From: Eubacteriales bacterium
GTDB lineage: Bacteria > Bacillota > Clostridia > Oscillospirales > CAG-382
Direction: 5' to 3'
Length of the DNA stretch: 64,000 nucleotides
Assembly: GCA_028702135.1 (NCBI GenBank)
Contig: JAQVPJ010000005.1
Location: forward strand, 1-64,000
Every line of letters begins with the position of its first letter. Position 1 is the stretch's first letter. The translations under genes and the position numbers were made by a program. Shown here piece after piece: positions 34,234 to 44,361 of this stretch. Under the pieces are notes generated by a model. That model made no database searches and had not been told where the DNA came from. It worked only from the letters and a program-made list of their open reading frames with translations.

Positions 34234-36633
34234 TTATCTGATTACTATATTGAATATTCTGTCCTTGATATATATCTTTTTAACAATAGTTTTTCCCTCG
34301 ATATACTGATTGAGTTTTCCGCTTTTTTCAATAATGTCGTATGCGGATTCCTCATCGCAACCTGCGGGAAGGGATAATGTAAATTTGACCTTGCTGTTTA
34401 TCTGAACAGCGATTTCAATTTCAGTAACCTTTATCTTTTCCTCGTCATAGACAGGCCACAGAGCGAGCGAGCAAAGACCTTTTCCGCCTATCGATGCCCA
34501 CATCTCCTCACATATATGCGGAGAAAACGGACAGAGAATTATCGTGAACGATTTAAGGCTCTCTATATCTATGCCGCCTTTTGCGTAAACAGAGTTCATA
34601 AAGCTCATCATAGCGGCGATTGCGGTATTGAACTTCATATCCTCAATATCGCTGGTAACTTTTTTTATAGTACGGTGGAGCTCCCGTTCAAGCTCCTCGT
34701 CCTTTTCCCTGACAATCATCTCGTCCAGAACGGCAAATCTGTCTAAAAACCTCTTGCATCCCTTTACGCTGTTTGTAGACCAGGGAGCGGATTTTTCAAA
34801 GTCACCGATGAACATCTCGTAAAGCCGCAAAGTGTCTGCACCGTATTCATTTACAACATCATCGGGGTTGATGACGTTACCTCTGGATTTGCTCATCTTC
34901 TCGCCGTCCTCGCCGAGAATCATTCCGTGGGCGGTGCGCTTGAGATAGGGCTCGGGACAGGATAAAAGCCCCTCGTCATAAAGGAACTTCGCCCAGAAGC
35001 GGGAATAAAGCAGATGAAGCGTTGCATGCTCCATACCGCCGTTATACCAGTCGACTGGCATCCAATAATCCATCGCTTCCCTTGAAGCCATCTCATTGTC
35101 GTTATGCGGATCGCAATAGCGAAGGAAATACCATGAAGAACCTGCCCATTGAGGCATGGTGTCGGTCTCTCTTTTAGCGTCCGCACCGCATTTGGGACAG
35201 GTAGTGTTTACCCATTCTGTTATTGTCGCAAGCGGACTCTCACCGTTATCTGTAGGCTCGTAGGTTGCCACTTCAGGCAGCTTGATCGGAAGCTCACTTT
35301 CGGGAACGGGCTGCCATCCGCAGTGTTCGCACCATACAAGCGGGACAGGTTCACCCCAATACCTCTGCCTTGCAAATACCCAGTCGCGCAGCTTGTATTT
35401 TACGGTTCTGTCACCTATATTATGCGCTCTGAGGTACTCCGCCATTTTCTCCTTTGCTTCGGCGACATCAAGCCCGTTTAAAAATCCGGAGTTTATCATT
35501 TTTCCCTCGGAAACATCGGTGTATGCTTCTTTTGAAATATCTCCCCCTGCGACGACCTCTATAATCGGAAGATTATAAGTTTTTGCAAATTCGTAATCAC
35601 GCTCGTCATGCGCGGGAACGGCCATAATCGCACCTGTTCCGTAGGTTACAAGCACATAGTCAGAAACGAATATAGGCATTTCCTTTCCCGTGACCGGGTT
35701 TACAGCCTTTACGCCGTCAAGCATTACGCCGGTTTTTTCCTTGACGAGCTCCGCACGTTCAAATTCGCTCTTTCTTGCCGCCATCCCGCGGTAATCCATT
35801 AACGCATCGTAATTCTTCAGCTTATCCTTCCATTTATCCACAAAGGGATGTTCCGGGGCGATAACCATATAGGTCGCTCCGAAAAGTGTATCCGCGCGGG
35901 TGGTAAATACTCTGAGCTTATCGCCCGCTGTGGTATCAAAGTCCACCTCGGCGCCATATGAGCGTCCTATCCAGTTGCGCTCGGCAAGCTTTACACGCTC
36001 GACGTAGTCCACGGTATCGAGGTCATCCAAGAGCTTATCGGCATAATCGGTGATTTTGAGCATCCATTGACTTTTTGTCTTATGAACAACCTCACCGTGA
36101 CATCGCTCACATTCACCGGCTATAACCTCTTCATTGGCAAGCACTACCTTGCAGTGGGTGCACCAGTTGACATTCATGTCTTTTTTATAAGCAAGTCCTT
36201 TTCTGAAAAGCCGGAGAAAAATCCACTGTGTCCATTTGTAATATGCAGGATCGGTTGTATTTATCTCCCTTGACCAATCAAAAGAGAGTCCCAGCGATTT
36301 AAGCTGACCTTTAAAGCGCGCGACATTGTTCCGTGTCACATCGGCGGGGTGCATTTTATGTTCAATGGCATAATTCTCGGTCGGCAGACCGAAAGCGTCC
36401 CATCCCATGGGGAAAAGAACGTTATAACCCTGCATCCTGCGTTTGCGCGCAATTATATCGAGCGCGGTATAGGGGCGGGGATGCCCGACGTGCAGCCCTG
36501 CTCCGGAAGGGTACGGGAACTCCACCAGCGCATAGTATTTCTTCTTTGTATAATCGTTTTTGGCGGCAAAGGGCTGTTTTTCATCCCATATATCCTGCCA
36601 TTTTTTTTCTATTACCTTGTAGTCGTATTTCAT
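34234..36633 (-). CDS. leuS: Leucyl-tRNA synthetase
   Basis: A class I synthetase with the HIGH motif as HVGH in [16 protein letters not shown], the KMSKS motif in [10 protein letters not shown], a zinc-binding insertion (CTHCKVV, CERCHGE), and an editing domain with [11 protein letters not shown]. It attaches leucine to tRNA-Leu and edits mischarged products. The 799-residue length fits Clostridia. The 63-bp upstream gap is too short for a T-box leader and none is visible. Confidence 0.98.
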   Translation of the reverse strand: MKYDYKVIEKKWQDIWDEKQPFAAKNDYTKKKYYALVEFPYPSGAGLHVGHPRPYTALDIIARKRRMQGYNVLFPMGWDAFGLPTENYAIEHKMHPADVTRNNVARFKGQLKSLGLSFDWSREINTTDPAYYKWTQWIFLRLFRKGLAYKKDMNVNWCTHCKVVLANEEVIAGECERCHGEVVHKTKSQWMLKITDYADKLLDDLDTVDYVERVKLAERNWIGRSYGAEVDFDTTAGDKLRVFTTRADTLFGATYMVIAPEHPFVDKWKDKLKNYDALMDYRGMAARKSEFERAELVKEKTGVMLDGVKAVNPVTGKEMPIFVSDYVLVTYGTGAIMAVPAHDERDYEFAKTYNLPIIEVVAGGDISKEAYTDVSEGKMINSGFLNGLDVAEAKEKMAEYLRAHNIGDRTVKYKLRDWVFARQRYWGEPVPLVWCEHCGWQPVPESELPIKLPEVATYEPTDNGESPLATITEWVNTTCPKCGADAKRETDTMPQWAGSSWYFLRYCDPHNDNEMASREAMDYWMPVDWYNGGMEHATLHLLYSRFWAKFLYDEGLLSCPEPYLKRTAHGMILGEDGEKMSKSRGNVINPDDVVNEYGADTLRLYEMFIGDFEKSAPWSTNSVKGCKRFLDRFAVLDEMIVREKDEELERELHRTIKKVTSDIEDMKFNTAIAAMMSFMNSVYAKGGIDIESLKSFTIILCPFSPHICEEMWASIGGKGLCSLALWPVYDEEKIKVTEIEIAVQINSKVKFTLSLPAGCDEESAYDIIEKSGKLNQYIEGKTIVKKIYIKDRIFNIVIR

Positions 36634-36696
36634 GATATATAACGGTTATTTAACCCGATAAACGGAAAAAATAATATCTCCTTAGTATAATATTGT

Positions 36697-37071
36697 CTAT
36701 TCGAAGTGCTTGATTGTCTCTGCAGAAGCATCGTTCCATAGCTTTTCGAGCTTATAGAACTCCCTGCCTTCCTTTGTGAAAATATGCACTATGACCGAGG
36801 AATAATCCATCAAAGTCCAGATGCTGTCGTTAAAGCCCTCCACCCCGCTCGGCTTTAGCCCGAGGGTTTTGTCAACAACGAATTCCACCTCGTCGGCAAG
36901 CGCTTTTACATGGGTATTGGAGGTGCCTGTGCAAATAACAAAATAATCGGCGAGTACCGTCTGCTTGCCCACCTCTAACAGTGTCGCATCAATACCTTTT
37001 TTATCTTCAAGAGCTTTTAGGATAACCTCCGCAAGCTCATATGCTTTCTTTGCCTGTTCTTTTTCTGTCAT
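36697..37071 (-). CDS. rsfS: Ribosome silencing factor RsfS
   Basis: The 124-residue protein shows the family core DYFVICTGTSNTHVKALADE, GVEGFNDSIWTLMDYSSVIVHIF and a closing FYKLEKLWNDA. RsfS binds L14 of the 50S subunit and prevents subunit joining during starvation. It overlaps yqeK by 4 bp (ATGA type), part of the conserved yhbY-nadD-yqeK-rsfS order of Firmicutes. Confidence 0.96.
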   Translation of the reverse strand: MTEKEQAKKAYELAEVILKALEDKKGIDATLLEVGKQTVLADYFVICTGTSNTHVKALADEVEFVVDKTLGLKPSGVEGFNDSIWTLMDYSSVIVHIFTKEGREFYKLEKLWNDASAETIKHFE

Positions 37072-37691
37072 AATGGAGTTCCTTCCTTTTCCTGCTGCCG
37101 CAGTCGTTCAATCATATAGTTCCTCGCCTCGATTGTGGCAAGGCATATTTTTTCGTTTTTATGTAATAGGTGCTTTATTGTTACTTCAAAAGAATAAAGC
37201 ACCCCTTTTTTTAAAGCAATAAGCGGATCGGATTCTTTTTTTAAGAGCCTGATATAGTTATTTCTGACTCTGATGCAACCCTTGTCGGTCCTGTATTCCT
37301 CTATATAATCAGCAAAATACAAAACTGTTTCTGCGTCGGACATTCCCGACCTTCCCGTCGTGTGCCAGTATATTGCCGATGAGATCTCCTCGTCTGTGTC
37401 GTACTCGTATTTTGCAATTGCGGCGGCTGTTTTTGCGTGGTACAGCTTATGAATATCTGCCTCTGATGATGGAATCTCTATACCGTATTTTATGCATAGC
37501 GCCCTTTGTTCTTCAAGCGTGTATTCCTTAGTAAAATCATGCAGCAGCCCTGCTGTTTCCATTTTCTCGGGAGAGAGTGAAGGGAAGTGACGCGCTGCAA
37601 GCAGCTTCGCACAGGCGGCAACGCCTTTTGTATGTTGCAGACGTTTTTCGGACAATCGCAGGTCTTTTAGTATTCTTTCGTTTAGTGTCAT
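37068..37691 (-). CDS. yqeK: HD-domain bis(5'-nucleosyl)-tetraphosphatase YqeK
   Basis: I place the start at ATG 37691, overlapping the nadD stop by 4 bp; the longer frame from 37766 would run inside nadD. The HD domain has the metal ligands in LQHTKGVAACA, AGLLHDFTKE and the later HTTGRSGM. YqeK hydrolyses Ap4A symmetrically. Its place between nadD and rsfS is the standard Firmicutes order. Confidence 0.93.
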   Translation of the reverse strand: MTLNERILKDLRLSEKRLQHTKGVAACAKLLAARHFPSLSPEKMETAGLLHDFTKEYTLEEQRALCIKYGIEIPSSEADIHKLYHAKTAAAIAKYEYDTDEEISSAIYWHTTGRSGMSDAETVLYFADYIEEYRTDKGCIRVRNNYIRLLKKESDPLIALKKGVLYSFEVTIKHLLHKNEKICLATIEARNYMIERLRQQEKEGTPL

Positions 37692-38287
37692 CTGTATAAA
37701 CCTTTTTTTCGGATGTATTCGTACACTCCCGGGACCAGATAATCGGGCGAGAGGGTGTTCTCGCATATCGCTTTTCTGAGCTCGGAAGAGGAGATGACCG
37801 TGGGTGTATAGTATAGCAGCCGTATATCGGCTTTGTATTTTTGCATTATACCCACGGCGGCTCTTTTTGTATCGCAGACGGTGTTTTCTCCGGAACGTAG
37901 AGCGACATAGATTACGCTGTTTTCCAGAATATATTCAAACCTGACCCATTTTTCGAATATCCTGAGATTATCATCACCGATTAAAAGGAAGATCTCATCA
38001 TCGGGAAACAACTCTTTGTAATGGCCGATCGTTTTGTATGTGTAGCTTGTGCCGCCGTTCTTCAGCTCAAAATCATCCACTAAGGCTTTTTCCGTACCAT
38101 TGAAAGCAATTTTCAGCATCTCTAATCTGTCCTTTGCGGGAGCGCCCTTATTATCCTTTAACGGCGGTATAAAATTCGGCAGCAAATACAGACGGTCAAG
38201 TCCGGCTTCTGAAAGAAAAGCCTTTGCAGCCCGGATATGCCCTATATGAACGGGATCGAAGGTACCGCCGAAAATGCCAGTTTTCAT
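37688..38287 (-). CDS. nadD: Nicotinate-nucleotide adenylyltransferase
   Basis: The start at ATG 38287 gives MKTGIFGGTFDPVHIGH, with the GTFDPxHxGH nucleotidyltransferase motif at the very N-terminus; the longer frame from 38401 is rejected because it overlaps yhbY. The C-terminal ISSSELR motif binds the ATP phosphates. It converts NaMN to deamido-NAD. Together with nadK and pncC, the window holds three pyridine-nucleotide genes. Confidence 0.96.
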   Translation of the reverse strand: MKTGIFGGTFDPVHIGHIRAAKAFLSEAGLDRLYLLPNFIPPLKDNKGAPAKDRLEMLKIAFNGTEKALVDDFELKNGGTSYTYKTIGHYKELFPDDEIFLLIGDDNLRIFEKWVRFEYILENSVIYVALRSGENTVCDTKRAAVGIMQKYKADIRLLYYTPTVISSSELRKAICENTLSPDYLVPGVYEYIRKKGLYR

Positions 38288-38304
38288 ATACAAATTCCTT
38301 AATA

Positions 38305-38595
38305 TTACGGCAGTTTTATTTTCGGTTGCTCTGTCGACGGGCGATAGACGCAAACCTTTCTGCCGATAACCTGCACCGCCTCGCATCCCAAGGACTCGCA
38401 CAGAGATGCTATAATCTGCTTTGGGCTTTCGGGGCAGGTTTCCAAAACGTTGATTTTTATGAGTTCCCGCGCTTCAAGTGCGTCGGAAAGGGTTTTTATC
38501 AGGTTTTCCGTAAGTCCGTTCTTGCCGATTTGATACAGAGCCTCCGTAGTGCCGGCAATGGAACGAAGGAAAGCGCGTTGTTTGGTTGTTATCAT
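38305..38595 (-). CDS. yhbY: YhbY family RNA-binding protein (CRM domain)
   Basis: The 96-residue protein is a single CRM domain with KQRAFLRSIA, IGKNGLTENLIKTLSDALEA and ELIKINVL. The family binds pre-50S particles and assists ribosome assembly. It is the first gene of the yhbY-nadD-yqeK-rsfS unit. The 84 bp between it and recN hold no clear terminator. Confidence 0.92.
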   Translation of the reverse strand: MITTKQRAFLRSIAGTTEALYQIGKNGLTENLIKTLSDALEARELIKINVLETCPESPKQIIASLCESLGCEAVQVIGRKVCVYRPSTEQPKIKLP

Positions 38596-38679
38596 AGATA
38601 AGGCCTATTCTCCGGCGATAATTATTTCTGCCGCCCACGCCGGTAAAACGGTTCGATTATATTATTAAAACACTCGCTT

Positions 38680-40341
38680 TTATGTTTTGAGCATCTCTTC
38701 TGCGGTTTTCCTTACCGTATCGGTGATTTTTACACCGCCTATTATACGCGCCAACTCATCGACCCTTCTTTCGCCGTTTAGCTCAGTTACGCTTGTGGAG
38801 GTTCTGCCGTCCGACTCGTCCTTGCTGATAAGCAGATGCGTGTCCGCTCTCGCAGCAATCTGAGCCGAATGGGTTACACAGATAACCTGTGTCCCCGTGT
38901 TTTCTGCAGTCTGCGATAATTTTATTCCTATCTTTTCGCTGGTTTTACCCGAGATGCCGGAATCTATCTCGTCAAAAATCATTACGGGGTTTTCAAGCTC
39001 CGCCGGGATACTCTTCAGAGCAAGCATAAGACGGGAAAGCTCGCCTCCTGAGGCGATTTTTGCAATAGGTTTGGGTTCCTCCCCCGTATTAGCGCTTATC
39101 AGAAAGCTAACACCGCAGTTGCCGTTTCGCCCGTATTCATTTTCCGAAAAGGAAATCTCAAACCTTACCGCGGGCATATCCAAAAAAGTGAGGGTATCCT
39201 TTACCTTTTCGGTAAGAACCGCAGCGGCGTTTTTTCGGGATTTGTTCAAAAGATTGGATTTTTCCTCCAATAAAAGCTTTTGTTGCTTTATCTGTAAATC
39301 GAGTTTATCTATTATCTCCGTGGAATATTCAATGTCGTTCTTTTCTTCTCTTAAACATGAATACTCTTTGAGTATACCCTCAATATCGGTTTTATACTTG
39401 CGTTTAAGCGATGAAATCTGCTCAAGCCGCTCCTCGACAGCGTCAAGACGCAAAACGGGGTTTTCCTCGTCCGGCGATGAATAATTTACCAGGGTTTCGG
39501 ATATATCGTCAAGCTCATAGCTGATATTGTTAAGGCGTTCTATAATCCCATCTGCCTCGGGTATGATACCCGAGAGCTGTTTCAACGAGCTTATCGCTTT
39601 TGATATCCTGTCAAGGGCGCAGCCAGGCTCGCGGTAAATATTATCATATGCTTCGTTTGAGTTGGCAATGATTTTTTCGCTGTTGGAGAGCAGAGTTTTT
39701 TCGCTTACAAGCCTTTCCTCCTCGCCCTCCGAAAGCTTCGCTTTCTCTATCTCGCTGATTTTATAATTAATCATATCAAGGCGGAAGCTCTTATCCTCCT
39801 CAGCACGCTTCAGGTCACGCAGCTTTTCTTTAAGGGAGGTGTATTTTGTATATTCCGCCTCGTAACCCCGTAACAGATCACCGTTTTCAGCAAATCCGTC
39901 AAGCAGTCGCAGCTGCTCCTGCTCGTCAGCAAGAATCTGAGTATCCTGCTGACCGTGAATAGCTATCAGAAGGGGTGAAATCTCGCGCAGTCTTGATATG
40001 GGAACCTGCCTTGTGCCTATTTTGGCGACAGTCCTGCCATCAAACGATAACTGCCGCCTTATAAGCAGAATCCCGTCCTCGTCGGGAGAGACATCAAAAC
40101 TTGCGAGAGCGGCAAGTGTCTTTTTGCCGAGATCGGTAAAAAGGCCCTCAACTACTGCGTTTTCCTCGCCTGAGCGTATGATTTCCCTGTCACCGCGTGC
40201 ACCGCAAAGTAGCGACAAAGCATCGATAATAATGCTTTTTCCCGCCCCCGTCTCTCCGGTAAGCACGGTGAAGCCGCCGCTAAATGTAATGTCGATATTC
40301 TTTATAAGAGCGATATTCTCAATATGTACGGATGAAAGCAT
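38680..40341 (-). CDS. recN: DNA repair protein RecN
   Basis: An SMC-like ATPase: Walker A in GETGAGKSIIID near residue 30, a central coiled-coil region (~150-350), the ABC signature SGGELSRLMLALK and Walker B in MIFDEIDSGISG. RecN gathers DNA ends at double-strand breaks. It follows argR by 2 bp, as in Bacillus (argR-recN), at the end of the nusB-to-recN block. Confidence 0.97.
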   Translation of the reverse strand: MLSSVHIENIALIKNIDITFSGGFTVLTGETGAGKSIIIDALSLLCGARGDREIIRSGEENAVVEGLFTDLGKKTLAALASFDVSPDEDGILLIRRQLSFDGRTVAKIGTRQVPISRLREISPLLIAIHGQQDTQILADEQEQLRLLDGFAENGDLLRGYEAEYTKYTSLKEKLRDLKRAEEDKSFRLDMINYKISEIEKAKLSEGEEERLVSEKTLLSNSEKIIANSNEAYDNIYREPGCALDRISKAISSLKQLSGIIPEADGIIERLNNISYELDDISETLVNYSSPDEENPVLRLDAVEERLEQISSLKRKYKTDIEGILKEYSCLREEKNDIEYSTEIIDKLDLQIKQQKLLLEEKSNLLNKSRKNAAAVLTEKVKDTLTFLDMPAVRFEISFSENEYGRNGNCGVSFLISANTGEEPKPIAKIASGGELSRLMLALKSIPAELENPVMIFDEIDSGISGKTSEKIGIKLSQTAENTGTQVICVTHSAQIAARADTHLLISKDESDGRTSTSVTELNGERRVDELARIIGGVKITDTVRKTAEEMLKT

Positions 40342-40343
40342 AA

Positions 40344-40811
40344 TCAGATGTTTTGTTCGATCAACGCAGAGATGCTGTCGCTTATTCTGCGAGCGATTTC
40401 GTCGTCACATGTGATGATAAGCAGGGTATCGTCGCCTGCAAGCGAGCCTATGACGCCCTGAAGGTCCATTGAATCCACAGCGGCGCCCGCAGCGCTGCCC
40501 ATACCTGTGTAAGTCTTGATAACCACAAGATTTCCCGCATAATCGACCGAACGTGCAGCCTGTGCAAGAATTGATGAAAACTTACCCGTGATGCTTTCCC
40601 TCTCCTTGGCGGCGTTAGGACTATACTTGTATTCGCCCGACGCGGAGGTAACCTTTACAAGCCCAAGCTCCCTGATGTCTCTGGAAATGGTCGCCTGTGT
40701 AACGGCAAAGCCGGCGTTCATCAGTATCGACTGAAGTTCCTCCTGTGTTTTTACCTCGTTTTTTGTAATAAGATCCAAAATTGCTTTTTGTCTTTTTGTT
40801 TTCACCTTCAT
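40344..40811 (-). CDS. argR: Arginine repressor ArgR/AhrC
   Basis: The N-terminal winged HTH includes TQATISRDIRELGLVKV, and the C-terminal hexamerisation and arginine-binding domain includes GSAAGAAVDSMD and IAGDDTLLI-type sequence (LAGDDTLLIITCDDE). It represses arginine biosynthesis genes when arginine is bound. Length 155 is normal. No arginine genes are in the window; the position next to recN is conserved. Confidence 0.97.
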   Translation of the reverse strand: MKVKTKRQKAILDLITKNEVKTQEELQSILMNAGFAVTQATISRDIRELGLVKVTSASGEYKYSPNAAKERESITGKFSSILAQAARSVDYAGNLVVIKTYTGMGSAAGAAVDSMDLQGVIGSLAGDDTLLIITCDDEIARRISDSISALIEQNI

Positions 40812-40839
40812 CGCCTTACCTTTCGTAATAATACGGTTA

Positions 40840-41703
40840 TTAAATCAATTTTCGGTTTAGAGCGTCGTAAAAAGCATCCTTCTTCAATTTCACAAAGCGT
40901 GTCTTAAGCTTGCTTTTCGTTATAATGACTCTATCGGATTCCGTGAGCGGAACCGAAAACCTGCCATCTGCGGTCAAAATCAAATCGCCGCCTTTTTCGG
41001 AAACGGATTGTACCGTTATAACCGAATTCGGTGAGAAAACAAGTGCTCTTGAGCCTGAAAGCGAGTGTGAACATATCGGAACAACGCAGAATGCGTCGAG
41101 TTTTGTGTCTATTATCGGTCCGCCGGCCGACATACAGTAGGCGGAAGAACCGGTCGGTGTTGAGATGATAAGCCCGTCGGCGCGGTAATTGGCTACCCTT
41201 GAGCCGTCACAGTTCAGGCTAAGCCTGACCATACTTGAAACAGCTCCCCTTGATATCAAAGCATCGTTAAGAGCTGTCAGCTTGTTTGATTCCGTACCGC
41301 CCTGCTCAATGGTTATATCGATCATCATTCTGTCTGCGTATTCAAAACCGCTGTTAAGTTTGTCCAGAAGCGAAAGCTCTCCGATCTCAAGCTCGCTCAT
41401 ATAGCCGAGGGTTCCAAGATTTATTCCCAACAGCGGAGTGCCCGTTATACAGGCGGTATGTGCGGCCGTAAGCATTGTTCCGTCGCCACCGAGAATAACC
41501 GCGATGTCACAGGACTCGAAAGCACTGCGTACCGGGAGATATTCATCCGCTTTTATATTATCTTTGCCGACAACCTTTTGCGTTTCCTCCGACATTATTG
41601 TTCTTATTCCGAGCGAATGCAGCTTATCCGATACAACGTCAAGCGCATCGAGACAGGATTTTTTATTGATATTCGGGTACAACAGCACCTTGCTTACAGC
41701 CAT
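40840..41703 (-). CDS. nadK: NAD kinase
   Basis: The GGDGTML motif and the NxTPTGSSAY-type catalytic segment (STPTGSSAYCMSAGGPI) identify the enzyme, which phosphorylates NAD to NADP. The 287-residue length is normal. The start codon is shared with the tlyA stop region (1-bp overlap at 41703), so it is translated from the same transcript. Confidence 0.96.
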   Translation of the reverse strand: MAVSKVLLYPNINKKSCLDALDVVSDKLHSLGIRTIMSEETQKVVGKDNIKADEYLPVRSAFESCDIAVILGGDGTMLTAAHTACITGTPLLGINLGTLGYMSELEIGELSLLDKLNSGFEYADRMMIDITIEQGGTESNKLTALNDALISRGAVSSMVRLSLNCDGSRVANYRADGLIISTPTGSSAYCMSAGGPIIDTKLDAFCVVPICSHSLSGSRALVFSPNSVITVQSVSEKGGDLILTADGRFSVPLTESDRVIITKSKLKTRFVKLKKDAFYDALNRKLI

Positions 41704-42446
41704 CAGGAGTTACTCCTTTTTATGAATAGAGAAAGATATTCTGTGTTACCGTCACCGCCGGTAATAGGGGAGGTCATGAACTCCTCCAAAAAAAGATTAT
41801 TTTCGGCACCGGAGCTTTTTAAAAATTCCATTACGGACGCTATAAGCTTTCCGCTTTTATCCTTTACGATGCCGTTTTTGCCTATATTTTGCTTTCCGAC
41901 CTCAAATTGAGGCTTTACAAGACTGATAAGAACACCGTTTTCGGGCAGTATTCCGGATACGGAGGGATACAGCTTGCTCTGGGAAATAAATGAAACATCC
42001 ATAACGGCAAGGGTGATTTCGTCTGAAAAATCGCTTTTTTTGAGATTCTTTGCGTTGGTCGACTCCATATTCACAACACGGCTGTCGTTTTTAAGGCGGG
42101 GATGAAGCTGTCCTGTACCGACATCGACTGCGTAAACCTTTTTTACACCGCGGTCTAAAAGACATTGCGTAAACCCTCCTGTAGACGCCCCTATATCCAC
42201 GGCGACCGCGCCCTTAACCGCATAACCGAAGCTGTCAAGCGCGGCGGAGAGCTTACGGTACGCCCGCGACACAAAATCGTCGCCATCCGCAACGGAAATC
42301 ACTGAATCCTCGCCGACTTCGAAAGAGGGTTTTTTCACCGTGACGCCGCCGACGTTTATTCTGCCCTCCAAAATCGCCGCTGACGCTTTGCTGCGGCTCT
42401 CAAAATAACCTTTTTCGTGAAGATACACATCAAGACGCTGATTCAT
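41703..42446 (-). CDS. tlyA: TlyA family rRNA (cytidine-2'-O)-methyltransferase
   Basis: An N-terminal S4 RNA-binding domain (RLDVYLHEKGYFESRSKASA) precedes an FtsJ-like domain with the SAM site DIGASTGGFTQCLL. In other bacteria TlyA methylates 16S and 23S rRNA, which affects capreomycin sensitivity. It overlaps dxs by 17 bp, the conserved dxs-tlyA-nadK-argR-recN order. Confidence 0.95.
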   Translation of the reverse strand: MNQRLDVYLHEKGYFESRSKASAAILEGRINVGGVTVKKPSFEVGEDSVISVADGDDFVSRAYRKLSAALDSFGYAVKGAVAVDIGASTGGFTQCLLDRGVKKVYAVDVGTGQLHPRLKNDSRVVNMESTNAKNLKKSDFSDEITLAVMDVSFISQSKLYPSVSGILPENGVLISLVKPQFEVGKQNIGKNGIVKDKSGKLIASVMEFLKSSGAENNLFLEEFMTSPITGGDGNTEYLSLFIKRSNS

Positions 42447-44304
42447 CGTTAGTCATTTCCAGTATTTCGGCGGCTATCTGTTCAGGCATAAAGCCGCATT
42501 CTCTATACAGGTAGGTGTTACTGCCGTGTGGTACAAAAACATCGTCAATCGCTCTTATTTTAACCTTTTTTCCGTTTGTAAATCCGGTTTCGCAAAATCT
42601 ACCTATTATAACTTCTCCGACGCCCCCCGTTTTAATACCTTCCTCAAGTACATATATGCACCGTGTACCCATGCCAAGTTCCGTGAGGACATCAAAATCG
42701 ATCGGTTTAATACAGACGAGCTTTACAACCCTTGTACTTACACCGTGTTCATTGAGGTTTGAAGCGGCGAGAAGTGCGTTTTTTGTGATTCTGCCATAAG
42801 TAATAATAAAAACGGAAGGCTCTGACCCGAAATCACAATAGAACAGATCGCCGGTTTTTTTAAAAATGGTACGATCGTATTCCTCCGGAGAGCCCTTCGG
42901 ATAACGCACACTCACGCATCTCCTGCTCTCTAACGCTCTGTCAAAGGAATACTTCATGTCCTCAAAGCATTCCGGAGAATAAATCTCGGTATAGGGTATG
43001 CTGTTTATGATGGCAACGTCGAACACGCCGTGATGTGTAGCACCGTCCTCGCCCACAAAGCCCGCGCGGTCGAGCGCAAGCATAATAGGAAGCTTCTGGA
43101 GTGCGGCATCATGCAGGAACTGATCGTATGCGCGTTGAAAAAAAGTGGAATATACAGCGAATACAGCCTTTTTACCCTGTGAGGCAAGCCCGGCGGAAAA
43201 GGTCAGAGCGTGAGGCTCGGCGATCCCGACATCGAAGAATCTGTGAGGAAAATATTCCGAAAACATATCCAGTCCGGTTCCGCTGCACATAGCTGCCGTT
43301 ACTGCGCAAATATCTTCGTTTCTCTTTCCCGCCTCTGTCAAAAGTTCTCCGAAATAGTCTGAAAAAGTCTTCCGATGACCGTTTTTTATCTCTCCGGAAG
43401 CTATATCAAAGCCTCCCACCGAGTGGAAAAGACCGGGCTTTTCCTCTGCAAAGGAATAACCTTTTCCTTTTTTTGTGTATATATGCACTACACTGCACTT
43501 TTTGTTATTCTTTGCCTCGTTAAGTACAAGCTCAAGCTGGCTTTCGTTGTTGCCGTCAAGCGGACCGTAATAAGTCAGACCGAGGAGCTCGAAAAAGTTC
43601 TCTCTCAATAAAAATCTTGCGATTCTGTTTTTAAATCTCCTTGCCGCATCGACAAGCCTTCCGCCTACAAAGGGGATTGCTCCGAAAAAGCGCTTGAAAA
43701 AGTGTTTTATGCTGAAATAACGTTTTGTGTTTCGGAAACGGCTGAAATAACGGCTCATTCCGCCGACATTCGGCGAGATGGACATCTCGTTGTCGTTGAG
43801 GATTATAATAAGACGCTCGGCCTCGGCGCAGTTGTTGAGTGCCTCGTAAATCATTCCGCCCGTAAAAGCACCGTCGCCGACAACAGCTATTGTATAATTC
43901 TCGTTACCGTCAAGTTTATTTGCCGCTGCTATGCCTACCGCTGCGGATATTGAGGTTGAGCTGTGTCCCGACCCGAACGGGTCATGCTCACTCTCCGCTC
44001 TCATTGTAAAGCCGCAAAGACCGTTGTATTGCCTCAGACTGCTCATACGGTCTTTTCTTCCTGTCAGTAATTTATGAATATAGCTCTGATGACCTACATC
44101 CCATATTATTTTATCCTCCGGTGAGTTGAACACGCGGTGTAGGGCTACGGTAAGCTCGACCACGCCGAGATTGGAGGCGAGATGTCCGCCCGTCTTTGCC
44201 ACCGTGCTTATCACAATTTCGCGGAGCTCGCTCACAAGCATATCGAGCTCAGGCTTTTTTAGGTTTTTAATATCCCTCGGAGTGCTTATGTTATCTAAAA
44301 TCAA
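42430..44304 (-). CDS. dxs: 1-deoxy-D-xylulose-5-phosphate synthase
   Basis: A transketolase-like enzyme that joins pyruvate and glyceraldehyde-3-phosphate in the first step of the MEP isoprenoid pathway. Motifs: HLASNLGVVELTVALH, the thiamine diphosphate site GDGAFTGGMIYEALNN, and EDGATHHGVFD in the second domain. Length 624 is normal. Isoprenoid gene ispA lies four features upstream in the same block. Confidence 0.97.
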   Translation of the reverse strand: MILDNISTPRDIKNLKKPELDMLVSELREIVISTVAKTGGHLASNLGVVELTVALHRVFNSPEDKIIWDVGHQSYIHKLLTGRKDRMSSLRQYNGLCGFTMRAESEHDPFGSGHSSTSISAAVGIAAANKLDGNENYTIAVVGDGAFTGGMIYEALNNCAEAERLIIILNDNEMSISPNVGGMSRYFSRFRNTKRYFSIKHFFKRFFGAIPFVGGRLVDAARRFKNRIARFLLRENFFELLGLTYYGPLDGNNESQLELVLNEAKNNKKCSVVHIYTKKGKGYSFAEEKPGLFHSVGGFDIASGEIKNGHRKTFSDYFGELLTEAGKRNEDICAVTAAMCSGTGLDMFSEYFPHRFFDVGIAEPHALTFSAGLASQGKKAVFAVYSTFFQRAYDQFLHDAALQKLPIMLALDRAGFVGEDGATHHGVFDVAIINSIPYTEIYSPECFEDMKYSFDRALESRRCVSVRYPKGSPEEYDRTIFKKTGDLFYCDFGSEPSVFIITYGRITKNALLAASNLNEHGVSTRVVKLVCIKPIDFDVLTELGMGTRCIYVLEEGIKTGGVGEVIIGRFCETGFTNGKKVKIRAIDDVFVPHGSNTYLYRECGFMPEQIAAEILEMTNDESAS

Positions 44305-44361
44305 ATCTTGTTATCTTCCTTATATTATTTTAGCCGCCCGCTTAAAAAAGCAAAGACTGAG

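Noticed and set aside
36634..36696. T-box leader expected before leucyl-tRNA synthetase
   Set aside because: The gap is only 63 bp and no T-box (TGGNACCGCG-like) motif or specifier structure is visible.
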